Source of the DNA: Acephala macrosclerotiorum
Lineage: Eukaryota > Ascomycota > Leotiomycetes > Helotiales > Mollisiaceae
Length of the DNA: 12,099 nt
Reading direction: 5' to 3'
Assembly (NCBI GenBank): GCA_014904845.1
Contig: MU119943.1
Span: 1-12,099, forward strand
Part shown: positions 1-9,621 of the stretch, in pieces
Numbering within the stretch: position 1 is the first letter of the stretch
How the letters are laid out: each line of letters opens with the position of its first letter
Made by a program: the position numbers and the translations under genes
The notes under the pieces: model-generated
Seen by the model: only the letters and a program-made list of their open reading frames with translations
Told to the model about the DNA's origin: nothing
Databases searched by the model: none

Positions 1-2290
1 AAAAAAATTGAAAAAGATTTTTTTATAAATTATAGTAAATATTGTATTAATAAACGTTTATATAATTTAAATATAATTAAATGTAATCGAAATACATTTA
101 AATATATCGAAATATATTTGAAAATATTCGAATATATTGAAAAATATTCTTTGTAGATTCCAAAGACTAAGATTTTTTAAGATTTTCTAAAGAAAGAAAA
201 AATAGTATAATCTCGTTTTTTTAGACATCTTATAAAGATTTTAAAAAAACTGTTTCATAGAATTAACGACTTCTAGTATTTTTTTTATTATAGCGATTTT
301 AGTATTTATTAAAGTCAAATAATAAACGTTGTTTTTTCACTATTGATTAGTAATTATTGTAGCAAAATTCGATGTTTTCAAAATATTAATAATTATTTTT
401 ATTTTTTTTTAAATTTTTGAAAACGATATTGTATTTTTAAAAAGTTTTCACGATAAAGTTTTATTAATAAAATTATTACTTTTAATATCGAATTATTATT
501 TCAAAGTTTTATTTTTCGATTAATTTACGTTTATTTTTTTTCGTTTTTCGTTTTGAGCGTTTTATAAGATTTATTATTGCGATTCGATTTTTAAGTATTT
601 TTTTTTTGTTTTCGTTTTTCGTTAAAAGTTTTTTTATATACTTTGAATTTTATTTTTCGATTTATTTGTTATTATCGTATTTATTATTATTATATTTATC
701 GATAATTTTTCATAGAATTTATTAATAATTACTTTATTAAAACTTTGAATATTAATATTATTATCATTAAAAATATATAATAATAAATTCGATTTTTTTA
801 AGATTTTTTTATTAGTATTAAATTTACTTTTTTTTTGAGTAATAAATTGAATAAATTCTTGGATTTTTTATGTATTTTTAAAGCGTTTATCGAGATTGTA
901 ATTAAAAAGTTTTTTAATTATTTGTTTTATAATTTAATTATATTAATATAAATTGTTTTTAAATATAAATAATCGCGAAAATCGATTACGATTTTAAGAA
1001 TTATAATACTATTAATTGTTTTTTCAATAGTAATATTTACAATTAATTAATTTATTTATAAGTAAATAACGATTTACGAAAAAGTAATTAATAAAAAAAT
1101 CGATTTTTTTGTTTTTTATTCGTTCGAAATATTTCAAATAGTATCGCTCGTTTTATTAATCGTTATATATAGTATTAGTTTTTATTGCATTTTTTTAAAC
1201 GATTAATAATATATTTTACGAAAGTTTAATCGACGTTAAATTATATAAAATTTTATATTCGCTTTTTTTTATATTGTTATATTTTTTTCGTTTATATTTT
1301 CGTAAAAAAATAAATTGATTTTAATTTTGATTTATAGAAATTATAACGTTATTTAATTTTTGAAATATTTTCATAATATTAGTATTTAGAGCGATTTTTA
1401 AATCGTTGAATAATATAAAGAAAAAAGAAAACTTTTTTAATTTTTTAATGAGATCGTTTATTTGAATTAAAAATTTTAATATAAATATTTATTAAGTTTT
1501 TTAAGTTTGAATAATACGTAAAATCGAAAATTGAAATTCGATATAAATTTTTTTAGTAATTATATATATTTTTCGTTGAATTTTTTTTATAAATAGTTCG
1601 AATAATATAAAGAGTAATAAATTATTAATTGTATTTAAAATTATTTTTTGTATTATAATATTTAAATATGTTTATCGAATTTTCGAGTATTTTAAATCGT
1701 TGATTTTATTATATTATTATTTTTTTTTTTATATTTATATACGATAATCGTTTTTTCGTATATTTTATTATAATTATAAATAAATATTTTTGTTGATTTG
1801 TAATCGATTTTTTTAAAAATTCGTTTTTTGATATATATTAAAAGTTTTTTTTATAAATTCGCGTTTTTAATATTATTTGTTTAATTTATTTTATTTAATT
1901 AATTTTTTGAATATTCAATTAAATAAGTTTATATACGTTTTTATTATTAAAAGATTTTTCGTAAATTAATCGATAATTTTATATAAAAACTTTATATTTA
2001 TTTAATAATATTTTTAATTATATTCGCGAAATTCTTTTTTTAAAATATTATAAATTTTTTTTTTTAAATAGTTTTTAGTATTATATTTTAATATAAATTG
2101 AATTTACTTTTTATAAATCGAATTAATATATTATAAAAATTATATTTTTTTAATTTTTAAAATAATTTTATAGTTTTTATATATATTATTATATTGTTTT
2201 AAAAAAGTCGTAATATTATTTTTTTTAAATTAAAATATTTTAAAAACTTTAAAAAAAAATATTTATAATTTTAATACGAGTACGTATTTC
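1..2290 (-). pseudogene. Unidentified coding-like relic on the minus strand, RIP-degraded
   Basis: The + strand is T-rich and the minus strand A/purine-rich, as in coding strands of decayed elements. The minus strand can be read for long stretches if TAA/TAG is taken as Gln, notably about 1434-640 (for example RYYLKYFERIKNKK near 1110-1150) and about 1920-1670 in another frame (KNANL, KKRIFKK, YKSTKIFIYNYNK). Lys, Asn, Ile and Tyr dominate, which A+T bias alone would also produce. I do not recognise a domain, terminal repeat or motif. It may be part of a second transposon whose ends lie outside the window. The reading direction is an inference from strand bias. Confidence 0.35.
79..138. repeat. 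Three successive imperfect palindromes with a TCGA core, about 20-bp period
   Basis: Bases 79-99 pair AAATGTA with TACATTT. Bases 100-119 pair AAATATAT with ATATATTT around CGAA. Bases 124-135 are the perfect palindrome ATATTCGAATAT. The TCGA cores are at 87, 107 and 128, giving spacings of 20 and 21 bp. It is either a short degenerate tandem array or chance in A+T-rich DNA; similar spacing of CpG in three units favours an array. Confidence 0.4.
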
Positions 2291-5200
2291 TCGAAATTTT
2301 ACATTTTTAAAAAATTATTTTTATTATTTATAAAAAATTTCTTAAAAAAAATTGATAATATAATTAAAATAAAAATATTTTTTATTAAAAAAAATAAATT
2401 TTAACGCGAATAATTTATTAATTTTAGTTTTTAAATTGAAAATTAATTTAATAATTTAAAAATATAAATTTTCGAATTATTATTTTTAAATAAAATTCGT
2501 TTTAAAAATTAATTTTTATTTATATCGTTTTCTCGTAAAAAAAAATTTTATTTTAATTTTTATTTGAAATTTTACTCGTTTATTCGTTTTAATAAAATGT
2601 ATTTTTTAAATAAATATTTTTTTAATCGATTTTTTTCGATTAAAATTTTTTATTTTAAATTTTTTTATATTATTTTTTGAAATTCGAAATTTATTTTAAT
2701 TTTATTATTTTAATTTAAAAACGATTATAAACGATTCGCGAATTGCGATTTTTAAAAAAATTAAAATTAAAATATAAAATAATAAAATAATTTCATTTTT
2801 TTTCGTATTAAAATTTCTTTTTTTATATTTTAATTTTCACTAAAAATAAAATTAATTACTATAAATAATTATTATAAATTTTTTTTTTTTTTTATATTCG
2901 TTTTAATATTAATTATTTTAAATAATTTAATACGTAATTTTTATAAATTAATATTTTTTTACAATTTTATAATTTTATAATTAAATTATTTAATCTCGAA
3001 TAATACAATTAAAATAAAAAAATTTTATTAATTAATTTTCAATTTTCGATTTTTAATAATTTAAATTCTTTTTTAATAATAATAAAAAATAAAATATATA
3101 AATCGTATATAAATAATTTTTAGCGAAATTTATTAAAATAATTTATTTTTCGACGTCGTTTTATTAATATAAAAAAATAATAAAATATAAAATAAAAAAA
3201 TTTAATTATAAATTAATTTATTTTAATTAATAAATTAAATTTATTCGAAGTAATTCGTAATTCGTAAATTAATTTATCGATTAATTAAAATAAAAATAAA
3301 AAAAATTATTAATTAATTTATAGTAAACGAAAACTCTTTATATATTAAAAAACACGTAATTAATATCGTTTTCGAAATTAATTATTTATAAAGATTTTTG
3401 AAAAAAAAATATATAATTTTACTATAATAAATATATATATTTTAATAAAAAAACAAATATTAAATTTTTAATCGAATTTAAAATATATTATTTTATTAAA
3501 TAAAATATATTTTTTTATAAAAAAATAATTTAATTTTTTTATTTTAATAAATATTAAATTATTTTTTTCGTTTATTATTATAATTTACAAATAATTTTTA
3601 AATAAACTTTTTTTTAATAATATAAATAATAATGTAATTATTATTAATATTTTTATTATAAATAATATATTATTTATATTTATATTTATAATATTATTTA
3701 TATTTATATTTTTATTTAATTCGATTTTTATACGATTAAATATATATTTTTTTTTATTATTTAATTTTTTTATATATTTTTTTTATTATAATTATATAAA
3801 TATTTCAAAATCAAAATTTTGTTTTTACAATTCAAATAATATTATAATCGATTAAAAAAAGTTTTATTTATTTAATACTAATAATTATAAATTTTTTATT
3901 ATTAATTTTCGTGAAATTTTTTTTTTTCGTTCAAAAATTTAAAATATATAATTTTCGTTTATTTTTTCAAATTATTTATTTTTATAATTATAATCGTCGT
4001 AATATATATATTAAATATTTTTTAATTTATTATATTTTTATTTATAATAAAATTTATTTAAAAATTAAAATTTTAATAAATTAAATTAATAAATTAAATT
4101 TTATATTTAATTTAATTATATTTATTTTAATTTTTAATATTAAAAATCTTCGTTTAATTAATTAAAATTTAATTAAAATATTTAAAATTATATTCGTATT
4201 ATAAATTTATCGTTATTAAAATTTTATTAAAAACGTTAATAAATAAATTTTATAATAATTATTTATTTATTATTAATTATAAAATCGATAATATTATTTA
4301 AATTAATTATAATATAAATAAAAAAACTTTAAAAATAATATTAAAAAAACGAAAATATTAAATATAAAAAAATTTAAATATTTAAAAAAACGAAATTATA
4401 TAATAAAAAAATAAAAAAAAACGTAAATTAAAAATAAATAATTAACGAAATAAATATTACGATTAAATATTTAATCGTTTAATATTATATAAAATAATAA
4501 AACAATTAATTATATTTTTATTTTTATTTTTATTTAATTTAATAATTTAATTAAATAAAGTTTTATAATAATTATTTATTATAATTATTTATTTTCTTTT
4601 TTTATTATTATATTATTATTTTTTTTTTATTATTTTTATAATAAAATTATTTTATTTTTTTTAAATTTTTATATTTAATTTTAAAACGTTTAAATTTTAT
4701 TTTAAAAAATCGTATTAATAAAATTTATAATTCGTTTTAATATAAAATTATTTTATATTTTTGTATTTTATTATTTTTTTATTATTTTTTATTTTTTATA
4801 TTAATTATAAAAAATTTAAATATTATATATATTAAATATAAAAATTCGTTTTATTTAAAAAATAATATATTTAAATTTTAAAATAAAATATATAATATTA
4901 ATTATAAAATTTTATTTATAATTATAAATATATTTAATATATTTTTTTTTTTTTTTTATATACGAATTTTTTAAAAAAAAAATTTCTTTTTATCGACGTA
5001 TTATTTTTTATCGAATTTCGAATTAACGATTTTAATATTATTAAAAAATTAATATTTATTACAAGTTCAATTTTCGTTTTTTTTAAACAAAAATTATAAT
5101 TTTATATTAAAAAAACAATTAATTACTTATTATATTAATTAAATAAAAATAAATTATTTTTTTTATTTTTAATTTAATATTAATTTAAAAAATAATACAA

Positions 5201-5419
5201 ATTATAAATTAAAATATATTTTTTTTTATTCGCTTTTTAAAAATAATATATTTAAATTAATTTGTTTATTAATTTTTAAAATATTATTAATATATTATAT
5301 AATGTATTTAATTCTCGTAATTTATTAAAAATCAAATTCTTTTTTTAAAATTCTATTTTATAAATAATAATTTTTTATTGTAATTTTTTTTTTTTTTAAA
5401 TATTTAAATTTTTAATATT
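2291..5419. other. A+T-extreme desert, no recognisable content
   Basis: About 3.1 kb consist almost wholly of A and T, with C and G nearly confined to CpG (as in TCGA, TTCG and ACGT). Long T and A runs and short A/T palindromes are everywhere. I find no coding-like reading on either strand, no long repeat, no tRNA and no GC-rich island. It is more depleted than 1-2290 or the copia element, consistent with older DNA saturated by the same mutation process. Its last bases are the target site of the copia insertion. Confidence 0.7.
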
Positions 5420-5424
5420 AAATT
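5420..5424. repeat. Left target-site duplication AAATT
   Basis: These five bases lie immediately before the TG of the 5' LTR. They match AAATC at 11769-11773 except for one C/T transition. Five base pairs is the usual duplication length for LTR elements. The left flank is A+T-rich enough for a four-of-five chance match, but the position exactly at both LTR boundaries supports it. Confidence 0.8.
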
Positions 5425-5632
5425 TGTAAGTACAATATTAGTTTAGTAGTCACGTGCGGTACTAGGCCAGATCGGGACTAGCGCCGCTTGCGCTAGAGTT
5501 GAGATTATATTTTTCAACTTTTGTGCGTTTACTAAATTTAGAACTAACAATTAATCAACGAATTATTTAATTTATTTATTTATTTCGTTTTTGATTTATT
5601 ATTAGTAATAAATATTTCTAGTAATACTAATA
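5425..5632 (+). repeat. 5' LTR (208 bp)
   Basis: The repeat starts TGTAAGTACAATATTAG and ends TACTAATA. The terminal TA is best read as a CA mutated to TA. It aligns without gaps to 11561-11768 with 16 differences in 208 bp (about 92% identity), all transitions. By context of the ancestral C, 7 are CpT, 5 CpA, 3 CpG and 1 CpC. About 7 of the derived T/A states are in this copy and 9 in the other, so both copies were mutated. A GC-rich block at about 5447-5505 contrasts with the A+T-rich remainder. A TATA-like TTATATTTT follows the block at about 5505. The LTR would have held the promoter and the poly(A) signal. Confidence 0.95.
5447..5512 (+). promoter_or_regulatory. GC-rich LTR block with CACGTG site, hairpin and TATA-like element (5' copy)
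   Basis: The block contains the palindrome CACGTG at 5451-5456, an E-box-type sequence of the kind bound by bHLH factors. It also has a perfect inverted repeat, CTAGCGC (5478-5484) and GCGCTAG (5490-5496), around the loop CGCTT. A TATA-like TTATATTTT lies just downstream. Its position in the LTR upstream of a TATA-like site suggests the element's promoter, but factor binding is inference. It keeps CA and TG dinucleotides that are scarce elsewhere in the window. Confidence 0.5.
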
Positions 5633-6043
5633 TTAATTAGTAGTTGTTTAATTAACTATAGAATAATTAGATTTTTATTTAAAAGAAACTAATTTACAAA
5701 AAGAAATAAATTCTTTAAATAATTTACTCTTTGTAAAAAAGTATTTAAAATAATTAATATATTTTCGAAAGAATGAAAATCTATAAGAATTTTTTTATAA
5801 AAACGCATTAAAAGTATTGAGACTATTAAAAACTTAAAAAGAACAATATGAAAGCAATTTTAAATTTGTATTTATTTTTTAAATCTATGTTTACTACGTA
5901 GAATAATAACGTTTACGAAAGACGAATAAAAGAACGTGAAAACGATTTTAAGTTTGTATTAATTTACTCGAATTTACGTTAAAAACGAATTTTTAAAAAA
6001 AGTTTTACGTTTTTACTTATTATTTAATCGAAAACGTATAAAT
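5633..6043 (+). other. Leader between 5' LTR and gag; primer binding site not recognisable
   Basis: About 410 bp follow the 5' LTR. A tRNA primer binding site would be expected at its start (from 5633), but the sequence there (TTAATTAGTAGTTG) is too A+T-rich to match to a particular tRNA 3' end. An ATG at 5848 opens 17 codons in frame 1, and the frame beyond its TAG still looks somewhat protein-like (for example YERRIKERENDFK near 5910-5950). Gag could therefore begin here and change frame before 6044. The leader is only moderately mutated and keeps some CA and TG dinucleotides. Confidence 0.5.
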
Positions 6044-7700
6044 ATGAATAATAATATTTATTTGAATTCGAATTAAAATTTTCAATTTTTTTATTATTTA
6101 TTGTATAATTATTTTTCAAAATAATAGATTTATTTAAAATTAAATTTTTTTACAATAAAAACAAATAAAAAAAAAATTTCGATTTTATAAACGATAAAAA
6201 TCTCAATAAAATAATATTAAATAAATATATTTTTTATCGCTTTAAAATATATAAAAAAAAAAAAATACTTTAATTGCAATTTATAAAAATATTTTCAAGA
6301 AAATTTTAAAAATTACTCGTAAGAGATTTTACGTTTAATATACAAAGATTTTATACGTCGTTTACGAGACTTTTTACGTATTTACGAAATTTAAATACTA
6401 AAAAATAGAAAATTTATTATTGATAATTTGAAAAAAGTTTTTCAATAAAAAATTTTTTATAAATAAATACAAATAAAAATCGTCGATTAATTAAAAAATA
6501 GAGATTTCTTTTTTCGATAAAATCGATTAATTTAATTAGTAAATTAAAATATTTTAATATTAGTATTTAATAATTAGAGTATAATTATTTTTACGATTTC
6601 AATTATTAGTACGAATTTTTTTATTACAAATACGATTATTTCTATGAATATTTTTTATATTTTTTTTATTACAATTTTTTTTACAAATACGAATTTGTTT
6701 AATGTAATACAAAATATTTAATTTATTTATTAGTAATTTTTTTAATAGTAATCGAATTAATATAATAATTTATAGAGTATTTTTATTAAATTGCTTATAG
6801 ATTTAATAAAGATTTATATTGATAATAAAAAATATAATAAAGAGTTATACGATATTTTTGATTATAAATTATCGATATTTTATAATTATTGTAGTAAAAT
6901 CGAATTATTTTAAGATTAATACGATAAAACATTTTTTATTAGTTTTATAAAACGTGTAAACGCATTTTATTTCGATAGACTTTTAAAAAGAGGTTTCGAT
7001 TTTATTACATTAGTAATAATAATAAAAATTTATTTCGAGATTGAAAAAAATCGTTAATTATATATATTTTTATAGAAAAAAACAATTTTAGTAAAAATTA
7101 TTACGATTAATTTAATAAAGATTAAATTGAAATGTTTACAAATATTTTTCGATCAATTTCAAAAGATTTAATTAGATTTATTATCGAAATATTAAACGAA
7201 ATATAATTTGTAAGATTAAATTATTAGCGTTTATCGAAATATTAAAAAGTACAATTTTATTTTTTATAAGTTTATTAATACTTTTGAGAGCGTTTATATT
7301 AAATTACAATTAGTAATAAATATTGTAATACGATTACGTGAAATATAATAATATAGTTTAAATTTTACTTTTTAAGATCAAAAAAAAAACGAGTTCGATT
7401 AGAATTAAATCGATTGTATTTATAGAAAACGAAATAAAAAACGCGATCGAATATAAAATCGAAAATATTAAAATCAAAATTTTTTTTGAAATAAATATCG
7501 TGAAAATTATAGATTTCAAAAAGAATTATATTAAAAGAAATACTATATTTGTAGTAAATTGAAATATTAATCAATAAAGTATATAATAAAAAAATAATAA
7601 TAAATATATATAAAATTTCGATAGTAAGTTTAATATACGATAAATTGAAATATTATAACAATTTATTATTAGAGTTTTTTTGTTGAAATCGAGAGAATAA
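6044..7700 (+). pseudogene. Gag (nucleocapsid) part with CCCH zinc knuckle, broken
   Basis: Gag would form the particle and bind the element RNA. Frame 2 reads as a mutated N-terminal part, then a low-complexity Thr/Asn/Pro/Gln-rich spacer (6590-6760). The conserved core (6839-7340) includes KELYDIFDHKL (the H read from a mutated codon), the CSKI-like stretch, RLLKRGFDF, FEIEKNR, LKCLQIFFDQFQKI and TFESVYIKLQ. A basic segment (7410-7520) precedes a zinc knuckle at 7541-7582. The knuckle codons read Y-Y-I-C-S-K-L-K-Y-stop-S-I-K-Y. With TGY-to-TAY, CAY-to-TAY and TGG-to-TAA reversed, this fits C-x2-C-x4-C-x4-H with Trp after the third Cys. Only the second Cys (7550) survives. The motif order agrees with a fungal copia Gag that I recognise from memory. 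Confidence 0.85.
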
Positions 7701-7924
7701 AAAACTTATTAAAAAATAATCAAATAATAAAAATTGATTAATTACTAATAAATATAAAAATAAAAAACGAAAAAAAGAATTATTTTATCGAGTTTAAAAA
7801 GATCGATAGTATACAAATAATAATTATTTTAAATGATTAGTTTACTCGTTATATTATTACAAGAGAAAATATATTTAATATTTTATTATTATAGTTTGAA
7901 TTACTTGAATCGAATTAATATTTA

Positions 7925-8300
7925 TTTTTTACTTTCGAAAATCGATATTTTTTAGAGATTTTTCAAGAGATTATATCGAATAATAAAATTGTCGAAGTAT
8001 TAATTATTGATTAATTGCAATTTATAGTACTACAAAAGTTTAATATTAGCGTTCAATTAAATGTATTTACAATCAAAGCTCATAAAATTCGCTTTAATAA
8101 AAATATTATTTTATTATAAAAAATTATTCGAATTGATATTTTATTAAAAATTATTACTTTTTATATTATTTTTATAAATATACTTTTTTTATTTTGTATT
8201 CAAAATATAAATATTATAAATATAAAATTCGACAATCTAAAGAATATTTTAATTCAAAGAAATAAAATCGTTTTTATTATAAAAAAATAAAATTATTTAT
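7925..8300 (+). pseudogene. Aspartic protease domain, catalytic Asp lost
   Basis: This domain would cleave the polyprotein. Frame 2 reads FENRYFLEIFQEII and then codons TCG AAT AAT AAA ATT at 7976-7990. These fit Pro-Asp-Thr/Ser-Gly-Ala after G-to-A and C-to-T changes, so the single catalytic Asp is now Asn (AAT at 7979-7981) and the following Gly is Lys. Downstream, HKIRFNK (about 8080-8105), LFCIQNIN (about 8188) and KFDNLKNILIQ (about 8226-8260) follow the usual protease C-terminal part of this family. The domain cannot be active. Neighbours: the Gag zinc knuckle lies about 400 bp upstream and the HHCC finger follows within about 70 bp. Confidence 0.85.
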
Positions 8301-8339
8301 AGATATTATTATACTAATTATAAAAAAATCTAATTTAAA

Positions 8340-8520
8340 ATTATTTTATTAATATAAAATTATATTAATTATATAAACGTTTTAATTATTTATTAGTACG
8401 ACGTTTTGTAAAAGTTTTTTAATGAATTGATTATAATGTAAATATTAAATATATTTAGTATTTTATTAAATATTATTACTATTATTAAATATATAAACAA
8501 TTATTTGAAAAATTTAAATT
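8340..8520 (+). pseudogene. GAG-pre-integrase HHCC zinc-binding domain, all four ligands mutated to Tyr
   Basis: This small domain precedes the integrase core in copia elements and binds zinc through His-His-Cys-Cys. In frame 2 the expected residues are at 8372 (His), 8387 (His), 8474 (Cys) and 8483 (Cys). All four codons now read TAT. CAT-to-TAT and TGT-to-TAT both give Tyr, so a single mutation type has removed the whole metal site. The Leu-x-x-Leu-His-x-x-Phe-Gly-His-type setting and the Cys-His-His-Cys pattern can be followed. The frame stays open apart from Gln-to-stop positions. Confidence 0.85.
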
Positions 8521-8890
8521 TATTTTATAAAATAATTATAAATTCAATTATTCGATTATTATTAACGTTTTATATTTAAATAAAAAATCAATTTTACAAA
8601 TAATAAACTCGTTTATAGTATTTTAAATTATTAAATTTATAAAAAATATGTCTATAAAAACAATATAGAATACATTACATATATATTGAATCGATATATA
8701 TTAAAAATTATCGAATTATATCGTTTATAACGTCAAAAAAAAAATTTTGTTTATAAAGTTTTAATAAAACGCTAAAACAATAGCGATTAAAATCAAAGAA
8801 GTATTTGTTAAAATTTATAATAATATAAAAAAAGTAGAAAAATACTATATTTTATTACGTCGAGTTTACGAAATTATTTACAACGAATTA
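8521..8890 (+). pseudogene. Integrase catalytic core, D,D(35)E with both Asp mutated
   Basis: This core would join the DNA copy to the host chromosome. In frame 2, YSIIINVLYLN holds the first Asp as Asn (AAC at 8564-8566). NYIVYNV holds the second Asp as Asn (AAC at 8729-8731), 55 codons later. KKVEKYYILLRRVYEII holds the catalytic Glu, still GAA at 8837-8839. Exactly 35 codons separate the second Asp from this Glu, as in the retroviral integrase superfamily. The Glu survives because its G follows an A in a context that was not hit. The downstream LLRRVYEII stretch is close to the usual family sequence. Confidence 0.9.
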
Positions 8891-9330
8891 ATCGAAAAAT
8901 AAATCGATAAAAATATAATCTTATAAATAGTAATTAAAATTATTAATAATTCGATAAAATCGAACAATATTGTATTTATACTACTAATTTTTAAAGTATA
9001 CTCTAAAATGATTAATAATAATATATTATTATTATTAATTATTAAAAAAATTGAAATAATTCGAATAATTACTAAAAAAATATATCGTTTATATATTTAA
9101 CGTTAAATTAACGATACATTTTCAATAAAAAACGATTTAAATACGAAGTTTATATTAGATTTGTTAATTTTGTTTAAAGTACGCGTTTAATATAAAAAGA
9201 GCGAATAGAAAAAATTATATAAATTACTAGTAATTAATAAAAAAATATATATAATCGATATATTTTACGAGTCGATTAATTTCCGTTTAACGATCGTTAA
9301 ATTTTATTACACGAAAAAGAAAATACTAGA
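8891..9330 (+). pseudogene. Integrase C-terminal region
   Basis: Frame 2 continues without a frame change. It reads IFKVYSKM (about 8985), IRIITKKIYRLY (about 9065-9100), NDTFSIKNDLNTK (about 9110-9150), KVRV followed by two TAA/TAG codons at Trp sites (about 9175-9215), LYKLLVIN (about 9218-9240) and TIVKFYYTKKK (about 9290-9325). These match in order the part between the integrase core and reverse transcriptase in this copia family. The two stop codons at Trp positions (TGG to TAA or TAG) are clear signs of G-to-A changes. The region is thought to help with DNA binding and folding; no catalytic residue is expected. Confidence 0.8.
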
Positions 9331-9621
9331 GATTTATAATCGAATTAGCGATTAAAAAAATAATCAAAAAAATCAAAAAAATATTTTTTTATTTTTTTAA
9401 TCGAACGAAATAAATGAAAAATCAATTAAAAAACGTAATTGAGAACATTTAAAAAAATCACGAAATAAAAATATGCGCAATAAGAAATTTAAATAAAATA
9501 AATACTATAATTTTATTAAAAACAACGAGAAAAATTACGAAAATTTCAAAAATTAATTTTTTATTATTATCGTCGAAAAAATTAAAATCTCTATAGTTTT
9601 TATAATAAATAAAAAAAAAAA
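9331..9621 (+). pseudogene. Linker between integrase and reverse transcriptase, ending in a frame change
   Basis: This is a low-complexity Lys/Asn/Ser-rich stretch in frame 2, with one TGA at about 9440 and several TAA codons. No domain is expected here. It is normally the least conserved part of these polyproteins. Near its end the frame 2 reading ISIVFIIN runs into an A run at about 9610-9621. From 9619 onwards the protein continues in frame 1. The step equals one missing base inside the A run. Confidence 0.6.
9609..9621 (+). other. Frameshift site 1, frame 2 to frame 1, in an A run
   Basis: The gag-pol reading moves from frame 2 (through about 9608) to frame 1 (from 9619) inside an A-rich run broken only by one T. 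The net effect is one missing base. It could be a true slippage deletion or a sequencing or assembly undercall in a homopolymer. Confidence 0.7.

Noticed and set aside
1261..1440. Gypsy-type Gag or protease on the minus strand
   Set aside because: Some stretches seemed faintly similar, but no diagnostic motif could be located and frames are ambiguous, so the relic is left unnamed.
5633..5660. Primer binding site for a specific tRNA
   Set aside because: The sequence after the LTR is too A+T-rich and mutated to assign to any tRNA end.
7365..7574. 69-codon open reading frame on the minus strand
   Set aside because: It lies antisense to the basic segment and zinc knuckle of Gag, which are well supported on the + strand. 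Phe/Tyr/Asn richness is what the complement of A-rich coding gives.
8810..8812. AAA (mutated Glu of a V-E-A-H type motif) as the integrase catalytic Glu
   Set aside because: It is only 26 codons after the second Asp. The Glu at 8837 gives the exact 35-codon spacing of D,D(35)E.
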